From Acidithiobacillus montserratensis (GTDB lineage: Bacteria; Pseudomonadota; Gammaproteobacteria; Acidithiobacillales; Acidithiobacillaceae), in assembly GCF_018853465.1 (NCBI RefSeq), contig NZ_JABBOU010000113.1:1-21481 (forward strand): a DNA stretch of 21,481 nucleotides, in the 5' to 3' direction. Positions 8,720 to 16,301 of the stretch are shown in pieces. Within the stretch, counting starts at the first letter, position 1, and the number at the start of each line of letters is the position of its first letter. The position numbers were made by a program, and so were the translations under genes. The notes under the pieces were generated by a model that saw only the letters and a program-made list of their open reading frames with translations, did not search any database and had not been told where the DNA came from.

Positions 8720-10729
8720 TCAATCTCTTTCAGGTTTGGTTTCTGACAGGTTTTTACGCTGCTCAAGGGCCTGTTCTAGCCGGGAGGCGGGCGCAACCGC
8801 TGCCGACATGATAACGGCCCCCACGGGCACGTTAGGGTCTTCCAAGATAGCACAAAGCTGATCGATTCTAGCCAGGGTGCGTCGTTGATACGCAACCCAC
8901 TTATTTGCCCCATATTCACAATCTGCTTCCGCCAAAGTGGCCTCCGCTAACAGTCGCCGTGTTTCATCCCGAAACCGCCGCAAAGCTTGAGTCTCAGCTT
9001 CATCACCTTTGACGCAGATCTGCTCATCACAGTTCAGGCAATCCTGGTGCAGGTGGCAGGGAAGCATGGCAAAGTCATGGATGCAGTAGCCATATTCGGT
9101 CGTATGGGCTGTAGGCACTTTTAACCGGGCGAACTCGTCCCGTCTTATAAGCGTGTCCGGCCGGATCCTGCCTAGGACGCTGAATCCTTTTTGGGAAGTG
9201 CGGGCTGTCTCGCGCGCCAGAGCCATTACATCCCGATCTGAGAGGTGGTCATAGGCCGAGTTCTGCCGCACATCCTTGCGGCCAGACCATTTCGCTATGT
9301 CCATCTGACTCAGTCCGCTCATCTGAGCCAAGGTGTTGAGGTAATGTCGGAACTGATGGGTATGAAGCTGAATTGGGCTACCGTCATCTTCCCGGAAGCC
9401 AAATTTCTCGAAGATGCTACGATTTAGTATCCGACCGAATCGTGAACCAATGTCCCCATGCATCACCGGATGGATAATGCTGCGATAAGTGGATTTATGA
9501 GGGGTTAGTTGGTTGCGATTCAAGACAAACAATGCCTGACTAAAACGCAGCCTTAGCTCCTTGTTAACCCAAGGAAAACCGGTAGGCAACAAGCTTAGCA
9601 AGGTCTGTTCAATATCCTTGAACTGAACATGGCTTGTCAGATTATTCTGGTCGGAACTCTTCCGCAGTTCAGTTGGCACCTTGTAACTGGTACAGAATTG
9701 GTGCGGCTTGAAGGCACTTTCTTCCGATAGCACCTCAGCCAACTCGGCCAGGGTGAGCCACTCCCTGTGCCGGAGATGCTCAAGCGACTCAGGCAGGTAC
9801 AATTGACCAGGATGGGCCTCATACCACGCAGCAATTTTGCGGCCCGGTGCTGACAGTGCACGTAACTTAGCAATCGCATCTTTAACCACATCGGTCATTG
9901 AAGGTAGGACCCACTTAATCATGGGTTCAGACCCCTTAGCAGGCCACCACCGAAGACCATATATCGACTGTCCGCTGGTGTCAGAGCCAGTCACCTCGCA
10001 TTGCTCAGGCAAAAGCAGAATCTCGTTGATGCGGTTTGGTGCTGCACATAACAACGCAGCTACGGAAGATACCAGTACATCGACCGGCTCCGAAGCCATG
10101 CTAAAGATAGTGCCTAGTGCGTTAAAGGCAGCAGGAGATGGCATCTTTTCAATGCGATGCCGGTCAAATTCGGCACCAACGCGAACCCGTTTATCAAGCC
10201 TCGACACCAACGGGGTGCGCCAAATAAATGCGTGGTGCAGCAGTTGGTGGTCCGCCATGAATCCGACAATCGTTTCCAACTGCCGACTCGTGTTGTAGGC
10301 CATCGCAGGACTGTATCGTTCCCGGAGAACGTTAACTGCGCGGTTAAGGTGTTCGCCGTTTAGTTCGCTAGGGTGCAGCCCCTGGAGGACATAGTCGAGA
10401 ACACGCAACGCGCCAAGCCGCTCCCCGAAGCCTTTGACGGGGCTGAGTGCCTGCCGATAACGAAGGTATGCCTTGGCGAAAGACAGAAATGGGCTGGCCA
10501 TGGGTACCCATTCGCTACGGCTGGACGAGTCCATCGTGCTGAACTTAAGGCGCGTGCGATGCGTCGTCGCCTTTAGCTCGATTGTCGACGATACGTCCCA
10601 GACATTGCTGTCGAAAGGCAGAGTGTCCCCGAACACGGTAAGTTGGCTCCGACAACACTCAATAAATTCGGCGAGATTATCTTTCGCACTTACCCCAACC
10701 TTCGGAACAAAATGAACAATGTTGCTCAC
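8720..10729 (-). CDS. Large tyrosine recombinase/integrase (GmtZ- or TnpB-like)
   Basis: This is a 669 aa site-specific recombinase. Its GTG start overlaps the stop of the upstream recombinase (GTGA), which indicates coupled translation. The catalytic set is complete: R233 (APNRINEIL), K265 (WWPAKGSEP), H458 and R461 (HTHQFRHYLNT), W481 (AKWSGRK) in place of the usual His, and the nucleophile Y493 (NSAYDHLS). A C-terminal Cys-rich segment (C549, C558, C564, C567, C572; including DCLNCDEQIC) probably binds zinc. The long N-terminal region (1-200) would hold the core-binding domain. At 669 aa it is much longer than phage integrases but in the range of Tn554 TnpB and of the large integrase of gamma-mobile-trio islands. 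It probably acts jointly with the two adjacent recombinases to move the island. Confidence 0.85.
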   Translation of the reverse strand: MSNIVHFVPKVGVSAKDNLAEFIECCRSQLTVFGDTLPFDSNVWDVSSTIELKATTHRTRLKFSTMDSSSRSEWVPMASPFLSFAKAYLRYRQALSPVKGFGERLGALRVLDYVLQGLHPSELNGEHLNRAVNVLRERYSPAMAYNTSRQLETIVGFMADHQLLHHAFIWRTPLVSRLDKRVRVGAEFDRHRIEKMPSPAAFNALGTIFSMASEPVDVLVSSVAALLCAAPNRINEILLLPEQCEVTGSDTSGQSIYGLRWWPAKGSEPMIKWVLPSMTDVVKDAIAKLRALSAPGRKIAAWYEAHPGQLYLPESLEHLRHREWLTLAELAEVLSEESAFKPHQFCTSYKVPTELRKSSDQNNLTSHVQFKDIEQTLLSLLPTGFPWVNKELRLRFSQALFVLNRNQLTPHKSTYRSIIHPVMHGDIGSRFGRILNRSIFEKFGFREDDGSPIQLHTHQFRHYLNTLAQMSGLSQMDIAKWSGRKDVRQNSAYDHLSDRDVMALARETARTSQKGFSVLGRIRPDTLIRRDEFARLKVPTAHTTEYGYCIHDFAMLPCHLHQDCLNCDEQICVKGDEAETQALRRFRDETRRLLAEATLAEADCEYGANKWVAYQRRTLARIDQLCAILEDPNVPVGAVIMSAAVAPASRLEQALEQRKNLSETKPERD

Positions 10730-12231
10730 GCAGGACCTACACGCTTAGCGTCACGACATAAGTGTACCACATCAGCCACTGCCAGAATTGTTCTGTCGTT
10801 GACTTCGGCAATCCGAGCATCCTGCAACAATTCCCTTCTGGCAATGAGGTATTCCAGTACTGCTTCATGCGGGCCATCCACCCAGGGTTGAAAGTTGGCA
10901 CAGGTATAGCACGCTACTGGAGCACCAAAACGGCAATACGAATTCTGGCCGCAGGAGCCCATTACAGCTCCACTGCGATCGATACGTAGGTCCAGGATAT
11001 GCTGAGTGCTGTTACGCTTAAGCTCGTCGGTTACATCGGTAACCAGCGTACCCTTGAATGCTTGGGCAATCGGCGCAAGCTGCAAGGCAAGCGCCTTGTC
11101 AATACGCTCAGCGATTTCTGGTACAGCCGCGACATATACCCCAACGTTTTGTGTGTCAGAATGGTCCAGCAATTCAGCAATGATCAACTCGCCATGGCCT
11201 TCTTGTGCCGCGCGGGTACCGAAGGTACGTCGGAAGCGGCGTGGATTGATATGTATACGCTTGCCGGTGCGCTCAGATACAACGATTAGGCGCTTCAACG
11301 CGTCGCATAAACTACGTGATAGCGCACCGGAGCAATAGTGGTAGTCAAAACCCATAGATGCCTCTAAGCGAGTTGGGTCCTTCATTGGAAATAATGGAGC
11401 CTGACTAGGATCAACCAGTACGTCTTTGAATTGGGCTTCAATTCGAGAGGCGTAGGCCCGTAAAGGCTTTCCTATCTGTGCAGCTAGTGGACGAACCTTG
11501 AATTGGTCTCGCTGTCCAGAAGAACCTCGCTGCTTTGCGCGCGGCACTCGAATGCTGAATGAATCCTTGCCCGTTGAATCCCGGTGATGTGTCACATCGG
11601 CAACCTTCATAGCAGCCAACTGAATGGGCCGACAGCCCAAGGCCATGAACAGCCAGGTCATAAAAAATATTGGCTCGGTCAACTCACCGACTGCAAAAGC
11701 AGAATTCACCGCAGCTTGAATGCCCTCCAGTTCGATACTGGTGAAAGGGCCTTCCTTCGGATCCATGGTCAGAACGGCAACGCCCTTAACGTGACCCCTT
11801 AGCCGTAACTGGCTTAGCAGGCGTGCCGCGCTATCCGTGATGCCTGGATATTGCAATGCATGCCACTTGTTCAGCAGGCTGCGTAGGTTGACCATGTAGC
11901 CGGCAGAAGGCACGACCTTGTAATTTAGCAAGGCAACGTCAGTAATCTCGGCCAATGCGCCGGAAACTACATATGTTTTCCGGATGAAATCCTTGAACGG
12001 GCCTAGGAGGCCGGAGAGACTGTTTGGCGACCGGTTGGTCAAGTACCAGCTTAGTACCGCCTTCAGCGATTCTCGCAGTTCCGGCGAAATTTCTATCATG
12101 TCTCGGAAGTTCACATAAATGTGGCTGGTCTCAACCCTGAAGCTCCACACATCCGAAGTAACGTCGAAGGCTTCGCCACTGCGCGTATGCCGAAGATTAG
12201 CGATGTTGGTGATCTGCGTATTAGATTTCAT
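10726..12231 (-). CDS. Tyrosine recombinase with C-terminal Cys motif (GmtY- or TnpB-like)
   Basis: This is a 501 aa recombinase whose ATG (12231) lies 11 bases inside the preceding recombinase gene. Catalytic positions are R201 (ALGCRPIQL), K233 (VPRAKQRG), R334 (RRFRRTFGT), H357 (LLDHSDTQN) and Y366 (VGVYV). At the first His of the HxxR box the residue is Arg (R331), a variant that I recall as common in this integrase subgroup, so activity is still plausible. A Cys cluster follows the catalytic domain (C427, C433, C441, C444 within GSCGQNSYCRFGAPVACYTC), a likely zinc site also typical of Tn554-class proteins. The N-terminal 160 residues resemble a SAM-like core-binding domain. Operon position and overlaps suggest the three recombinases act together. 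The GmtY assignment is inferred from order and size. Confidence 0.85.
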   Translation of the reverse strand: MKSNTQITNIANLRHTRSGEAFDVTSDVWSFRVETSHIYVNFRDMIEISPELRESLKAVLSWYLTNRSPNSLSGLLGPFKDFIRKTYVVSGALAEITDVALLNYKVVPSAGYMVNLRSLLNKWHALQYPGITDSAARLLSQLRLRGHVKGVAVLTMDPKEGPFTSIELEGIQAAVNSAFAVGELTEPIFFMTWLFMALGCRPIQLAAMKVADVTHHRDSTGKDSFSIRVPRAKQRGSSGQRDQFKVRPLAAQIGKPLRAYASRIEAQFKDVLVDPSQAPLFPMKDPTRLEASMGFDYHYCSGALSRSLCDALKRLIVVSERTGKRIHINPRRFRRTFGTRAAQEGHGELIIAELLDHSDTQNVGVYVAAVPEIAERIDKALALQLAPIAQAFKGTLVTDVTDELKRNSTQHILDLRIDRSGAVMGSCGQNSYCRFGAPVACYTCANFQPWVDGPHEAVLEYLIARRELLQDARIAEVNDRTILAVADVVHLCRDAKRVGPA

Positions 12232-13489
12232 CCGGGCCCCCTTTGGTTAGGTTGCGTTGCATACCCAGTAATGCCTCGTTGGCCTTCCGCTGAATATGGC
12301 GCCTAGTGTAGGTTGCTGCGGTATTGGAGTGTTCGGACCATCCCATCAGTCTTGATCGCATTTTTTTCTCAAGTTCAGCGTCGACCTTGTTAGCATCCAT
12401 CATCAGAGAGAACTCGTCATTCCAAGTGTGCCTGAGCACATGTGGACTTAAGTTGGCAGGTAAAGACGGACACTTGACCCGAAGAGTTTCGAACACTCGG
12501 TTGATTGCCGATAAGGTTAATGGATCCCCAGTGCCACTTGCCACAAACAGGAATGGATGCCGCCTAGCTCCCTTAAACCTACGTCGCCAAGTCAGGATGT
12601 AGTTCCGAGTCAGGTCGCTCAACTCTTGGTCGAGCGGCAGCAAACGGTCTGCGGTCTTGGCGTTGGGCTGAGCTGCACGGGGGTCCTCGGGGGCGTCCGC
12701 TCGACGGGCAACCAGAACCTCGTTCTTTTGGAAATCGAGATCGGATACTCGAATGCCTAGGAGTTCTCCCCGGCGTATCCCCAGGAAAAGCAGGTACTGG
12801 ACCATCAAATTATTACGAACCTTCGTGTGGGCGCTTACCCAAGGGTTATCGGTGGAAACAGGAGAAATAACCGACAAGAGATACGCCTTATCGACAGCTG
12901 CTAGTCCCATACGAATACCGAAAGTGTTACGGGTTGACGGCGTGGGCGCACGCGCTTTCAGCGCTTTATTGACAAGCTCGCCTACCGATTTCAGGTTCAG
13001 GTAGGCATCCGGTGACGACATGCCGTGCAGCAACCGATATGTAACGCGCCAGGTTAGGTACTCTCTGATGTACCCGATACGAATGGCTATGGTGCTCCTG
13101 TCAGGGGATTTTGCCTTGCATCGCTTGGCATCACAACCAAGAACAGTACCGCTGTTTAGCGTGGGCCATCCCTCAGAAACGGCAGCCTCCAGGGTCAGTC
13201 CACATACTCTCAACAGCCCGTCCACCTCCGCCAGGCCCAGTAAGCGTCCCTCTTCCAGCCGTTGGTCTAGGTCCACATCATGGCAGTCCATGAACAGGTG
13301 CAGGAATGTGAGACTGCGCAGGGCCTGTTGAATTGTCGCGCTGGCTCGCCCGCGCGCACGTAACTCAGTCAAGGTGAACAGCGTTGGGTAATAAAGCGGC
13401 TCCCCCGTCTCACGACGTAACAGTATGGGAAATCTCTCCCCACTTTCGAGTAGGGCTATCTTGACTATGTAAGGCGTGGATTGATACAT
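12221..13489 (-). CDS. Tyrosine recombinase, first gene of the mobility operon
   Basis: This is a 422 aa integrase with all active-site residues: R239 (LGIRRGELLGI), K278 (NAKTADRLLPLD), H350 and R353 (SPHVLRHTW), W384 (LMGWSEHSNT) at the His/Trp position, and nucleophile Y394 (AATYTRRH). The N-terminal half (about 30-180) would be the core-binding domain. It is the promoter-proximal gene of four. Its stop lies inside the next gene (11-base overlap). The ATG at 13487-13489 touches the outer arm of the inverted repeat described at 13489-13555. No Shine-Dalgarno motif is seen within 15 bases upstream, so initiation may be weak. It resembles the TnpA-like first recombinase of Tn554 or the first member of 'recombinase in trio' elements. 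Confidence 0.85.
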   Translation of the reverse strand: MYQSTPYIVKIALLESGERFPILLRRETGEPLYYPTLFTLTELRARGRASATIQQALRSLTFLHLFMDCHDVDLDQRLEEGRLLGLAEVDGLLRVCGLTLEAAVSEGWPTLNSGTVLGCDAKRCKAKSPDRSTIAIRIGYIREYLTWRVTYRLLHGMSSPDAYLNLKSVGELVNKALKARAPTPSTRNTFGIRMGLAAVDKAYLLSVISPVSTDNPWVSAHTKVRNNLMVQYLLFLGIRRGELLGIRVSDLDFQKNEVLVARRADAPEDPRAAQPNAKTADRLLPLDQELSDLTRNYILTWRRRFKGARRHPFLFVASGTGDPLTLSAINRVFETLRVKCPSLPANLSPHVLRHTWNDEFSLMMDANKVDAELEKKMRSRLMGWSEHSNTAATYTRRHIQRKANEALLGMQRNLTKGGPDEI

Positions 13490-13510
13490 TGTTTACAAAA
13501 ATATAATGTG

Positions 13511-13534
13511 GATGATAACTATGATGTTATCATC
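13511..13534. repeat. Inner inverted repeat: candidate tyrosine-recombinase core site or operator
   Basis: GATGATAAC (13511-13519) and GTTATCATC (13526-13534) are perfect 9-bp reverse complements around a 6-base centre TATGAT. Arms of 9-13 bp around a 6-8 bp spacer are the classic geometry of tyrosine-recombinase crossover sites. Position at the island edge, 22 bases from the recombinase start codon, supports either an attachment core or an autoregulatory operator. I found no second copy within this window. Confidence 0.6.
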
Positions 13535-13552
13535 AAAAAAATAAAGTGTAAA
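13524..13552 (-). promoter_or_regulatory. Candidate sigma70 promoter of the recombinase operon
   Basis: Read on the - strand, TTTACA (13552-13547) and TAACAT (13529-13524) are separated by 17 bases. This matches -35 and -10 boxes with modest scores, the -10 being the weaker. The -35 lies in the outer repeat and the -10 in the inner palindrome. A protein bound to the repeats would therefore block transcription. The start of transcription would fall near 13517, leaving a leader of about 28 bases. Confidence 0.4.
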
Positions 13553-13560
13553 CAAATAAT

Positions 13561-13580
13561 CCTTCTTTTTAGTCAGAAGG
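13561..13580 (-). terminator. Possible hairpin terminator at the end of the HNH gene
   Basis: CCTTCT (13561-13566) and AGAAGG (13575-13580) form a 6-bp stem with an 8-base loop overlapping the HNH stop codon. On the - strand it is followed by an AT-rich but not uniform T stretch (ATTATTTG). It would be a weak terminator separating the HNH gene from the recombinase operon. Confidence 0.35.
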
Positions 13581-14133
13581 TTAGGCGGTTATGTTTCCCT
13601 TTTTGGATATGTAGACCTAAGAATTCCATCTGGTCGGCGAGAATACGGCGGTTACTGAGCAACAGATATTCTGCCCAGGTCGGGGTAAAAGGCACGGCCA
13701 GTAAGGGCATGTGGGCTTCATCGGGGGTGCGGTTGTCCTTGCGGCTGTTACAGCTGCGGCAGGCCGTCACCACATTGGTCCAGATGTCTCTGCCCTTGCG
13801 GGAGATGGGGATGATATGATCCCGGGTCAGCTCACGGACCGGATAATGCTTGCCACAGTACATGCACAGATGGTGATCACGATGGAACAGGGTTTGATTG
13901 GACAGGGCGGGAGGGCGAATTTTGCCCAGATGCCGACCGCGTACCGCAATCACCGGATGGATATCGAGTTGCGAATGAATGCCACTACGTCGGCATATGC
14001 CACCGTGAGCGGTGAAAAAAGGATTCCCGAGGGTCCAGGCAACATTACCCCGGACATAGTGGGCGGCGGCTTCTTCCCAGGTTTCCCAGGCCATGGGACG
14101 ACCACCGACGTCAAGACGAAGCACGAGGTGCAT
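13573..14133 (-). CDS. HNH endonuclease family protein
   Basis: This is a 186 aa protein starting at ATG 14133, chosen over TTG 14160 because GGAAAG lies just upstream and the product then begins MHLVLRLDVGG, as family members do. It contains a zinc-ribbon HNH fold: CMYC (C90, C93), TRDHIIP with H106, WTNVV with N120, and ACRSCNSRKDN (C125, C128). The C-terminus (RRILADQMEFL) is a conserved tail of this widespread bacterial HNH group. The group's cellular role is not firmly established; nicking or DNA-repair functions have been suggested. It is divergent from rsmA and probably belongs to the chromosomal backbone. The mobile island abuts its 3' end, and the stop codon falls inside a small hairpin. 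Confidence 0.85.
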   Translation of the reverse strand: MHLVLRLDVGGRPMAWETWEEAAAHYVRGNVAWTLGNPFFTAHGGICRRSGIHSQLDIHPVIAVRGRHLGKIRPPALSNQTLFHRDHHLCMYCGKHYPVRELTRDHIIPISRKGRDIWTNVVTACRSCNSRKDNRTPDEAHMPLLAVPFTPTWAEYLLLSNRRILADQMEFLGLHIQKGKHNRLTF

Positions 14134-14198
14134 AAGCTTTCCGTTTCGCATCGCCTGCAAGAGGCGTCACCCAAATATAGCATGAAGCGAGGTTGATA

Positions 14199-15002
14199 AT
14201 GCAAGTAGCTGCTTTGCCGCCTGCCAAAAAGCGCTTTGGTCAGAACTTTCTGGTGCAACCGGCTATGGTGGAGCGCATTATGGCGGCGATTCGTCCGCAG
14301 CCCCGGGATTTTCTCGTGGAAATCGGACCGGGGCCGGGAGCTCTGACCAGAAGGCTGTTGCCTACCCTGGCGCATTTGACCGTCATTGAACTGGATCGGG
14401 ATATGATTCCCACCCTCGAAAATCTTGCGGCCCCGGAGCAGCTGACCGTTGTCCAAGCCGATGCCTTGAAGGTGGACTTTGCGCGTCTGGGCGAAAGTGA
14501 CAAGCCCCTGCGTGTGGTCGGCAACCTGCCTTACAATGTGGCGACCCCCATTATTTTTCATATCCTGGAGTCTGCCGGGCGGATTCAGGACATGCACTTC
14601 ATGTTGCAAAAAGAAGTGGTGGATCGCATGGTGGCTGCCCCCGGTAGTAAAACCTACGGGCGTTTGTCGGTGATGATCCAAGCCTCATGCCAGGTGGAAT
14701 CCCTGTTCACGGTGGCTCCCGGAAATTTTTATCCGGTGCCCAAGGTGGATTCTGCCTTCATGCGTTTGCTACCCTACCAGCCAGCTTTGCTGCAGGAACC
14801 GCAGCGTACGGCCTTTGCCCAGATAGTGGCGCGCAGTTTTGCCCAGCGTCGCAAGACCATGGCCAATAACTTGCGGGGTATTTTCAGCGCTGAGCAGTTG
14901 CGGGCTCTGGATATTGATCCGACCTGTCGCGCCGAAACACTGGATCAGGCCGCTTTTTTCCGCCTCGCCGAGGCTTTTGCAAAACAAGGATCCCAAGCAT
15001 GA
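14199..15002 (+). CDS. rsmA: 16S rRNA dimethyladenosine transferase RsmA/KsgA
   Basis: This is a 267 aa protein that dimethylates the two adjacent adenines near the 3' end of 16S rRNA during small-subunit maturation. ATG 14199 is preferred to TTG 14193 since GCGAGG (14187-14192) is well spaced for it. Diagnostic motifs are FGQNFL (13-18), SAM-binding motif I EIGPGPGALT (41-50), acidic motif II (IELD, 63-66), and catalytic NLPYNV (109-114). Length is normal for the family and the C-terminal helical domain is intact. It overlaps the following YbjN-like gene by 4 bases (ATGA), so the two are translationally coupled. It is a core gene and marks the non-mobile flank. Confidence 0.97.
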   Translation: MQVAALPPAKKRFGQNFLVQPAMVERIMAAIRPQPRDFLVEIGPGPGALTRRLLPTLAHLTVIELDRDMIPTLENLAAPEQLTVVQADALKVDFARLGESDKPLRVVGNLPYNVATPIIFHILESAGRIQDMHFMLQKEVVDRMVAAPGSKTYGRLSVMIQASCQVESLFTVAPGNFYPVPKVDSAFMRLLPYQPALLQEPQRTAFAQIVARSFAQRRKTMANNLRGIFSAEQLRALDIDPTCRAETLDQAAFFRLAEAFAKQGSQA

Positions 15003-15466
15003 ATCATCTGGAAGTTGTCGAAAAGTTGTTTGCCGAACTGGATTGGGAAGCCAAAATGCTCCCGGATTATCCGGTCATGACCTGTGCCCTGCAGATTCCC
15101 AACGGCACCCTGGATATTTTTTGCCATGTTCATGCCGAACGCGAACGTATCCTGTTTTATTTGCGCCCTCAGAATCTGGATATTACCAATAACAAGCGCC
15201 TGGCGGTGGCCGAGTTTGTGACCCGGGCCAACTATGGCCTGTCTTTGGGCAATTTCGAGTTGGATATGGAAGACGGCGAAATCAATTTCAAGACCATTTT
15301 ACAGGCCCCTGCCAGCGTGTTGTCTACCGCTTTGTTGCGTCCCTATTTACTGGTAGGAGTTGAAACCATCAATCATTACCTGCCCGGACTGGACAAGGTG
15401 CTGGCCGGACAGGAAACTCCTGCGGCAGCCATCAAGACGCTGGAGACCGGGACAGCGGTTCACTAG
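14999..15466 (+). CDS. YbjN domain-containing protein
   Basis: This is a 155 aa soluble protein, ATG 14999, overlapping the rsmA stop with an AAGGA ribosome binding site 8 bases upstream. The central segment RANYGLSLGNFELDMEDGEI is characteristic of the YbjN family, whose fold resembles type III secretion chaperones. The biochemical role of this family is poorly defined; in enterobacteria YbjN affects stress and motility phenotypes, which need not apply here. The 3' end overlaps the oppositely oriented SPOR-domain gene by 35 bases. Confidence 0.8.
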   Translation: MNHLEVVEKLFAELDWEAKMLPDYPVMTCALQIPNGTLDIFCHVHAERERILFYLRPQNLDITNNKRLAVAEFVTRANYGLSLGNFELDMEDGEINFKTILQAPASVLSTALLRPYLLVGVETINHYLPGLDKVLAGQETPAAAIKTLETGTAVH

Positions 15467-16295
15467 CGCTCCCGCCGATGATGCCATTGCCGATCAGCAG
15501 GGGGGTGATGCCCATGCCACGAATTTTGGCCAGAGTTGGCTGGGCATCGGCGAGGGAATCATAGGTCCGGGTTTGCAGACGATAGAGGGTATTGCTGCCA
15601 TTGTTGTCGACTTTGGACATGCTGGTACTGACCCCCAGTAGGGCCAGACGATCGCGAAGGACCACCGCCGCAGCGCGGTTGGTGAACGCGCCCACCTGGA
15701 TGGTGACCGGCTGATGCACGGGCATGGCCAGAGCGCTGTCGGTTGCGGCAGCAGGGATCCCGGGGCCGCTTCCGAGAATATCTGCGGGAATATCCACATG
15801 CATTTTCGGCAGGATCCGGTAAAAATTGAAATCTACTCCGCTGCGGGTGGAGGCTGTCAGCGCGGTTGTCGAGCTGCTGCTCGTAGTACTTATCGGCGCT
15901 GAACTGACGGAATTGGCTGCGGCAGATACGCTGCCGGGGAGGACAGCGGCGGCCAGGGCCATAGAGCTGGCGCTGCTGGTTACCTGTGACGCGGCGCTAC
16001 TGTTGGCAGATGCTGTTGCTGCGGTACTGCCGGTGGTACCCGGCAGCAGGCCGAGTTTGCCGGTGTTGATGGGTAATTGCGCAATCCACCACCAGACCCC
16101 CGCACTGAGCAGGAGGATCAGAAAAAGCAGCACCCAGGGCCAGCGCCGAACGCTGCGCGCTGCAGCAGAGGGTTGCGTGTCTTCCTCTTCTGCATATATT
16201 TCTTCAGGTTCCGCTGGTTGCGGTCGACGGGGAGGTGGGCTTGGGCGCTGTTCTCCTGAAGGTGGGCGGCTGGTCTGATTTTTATAATCGCGCAT
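15432..16295 (-). CDS. SPOR-domain inner-membrane protein (FtsN-like architecture)
   Basis: This is a 287 aa protein: a short cytoplasmic Pro/Glu-rich tail (1-50), one membrane helix (52-71, PWVLLFLILLLSAGVWWW), a long Ala/Ser/Thr-rich periplasmic linker (about 80-200), and a C-terminal SPOR domain (about 207-280; VTIQVGAFTNRAAA, then YRLQTRTYDSLADAQ). SPOR domains bind denuded glycan strands of peptidoglycan at the division site. Order and topology match FtsN-type or DedD-type proteins, although without experiments it should not be named ftsN. It starts 6 bases after argS on the same strand, a pairing seen in other proteobacteria, so it is probably co-transcribed with argS. Its 3' end overlaps the convergent YbjN-like gene. 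Confidence 0.85.
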   Translation of the reverse strand: MRDYKNQTSRPPSGEQRPSPPPRRPQPAEPEEIYAEEEDTQPSAAARSVRRWPWVLLFLILLLSAGVWWWIAQLPINTGKLGLLPGTTGSTAATASANSSAASQVTSSASSMALAAAVLPGSVSAAANSVSSAPISTTSSSSTTALTASTRSGVDFNFYRILPKMHVDIPADILGSGPGIPAAATDSALAMPVHQPVTIQVGAFTNRAAAVVLRDRLALLGVSTSMSKVDNNGSNTLYRLQTRTYDSLADAQPTLAKIRGMGITPLLIGNGIIGGSASEPLSRSPAS

Positions 16296-16301
16296 GACTG
16301 C

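Larger units (their letters stand above)
13489..13555. repeat. Outer inverted repeat, 9 bp, flanking the candidate recombination/operator site
   Basis: TTGTTTACA (13489-13497) and TGTAAACAA (13547-13555) are perfect reverse complements. They are placed almost symmetrically, 13 and 12 bases outside the inner palindrome at 13511-13534. They could be accessory (arm-type) recombinase sites or regulator half-sites. The pair lies exactly between the start of the first recombinase and the end of the flanking HNH gene. Confidence 0.75.

Noticed and set aside
13711..14196. 161 aa + strand ORF opposite the HNH gene
   Set aside because: The HNH gene on the other strand has the full zinc-ribbon and HNH motifs; this ORF is its shadow.
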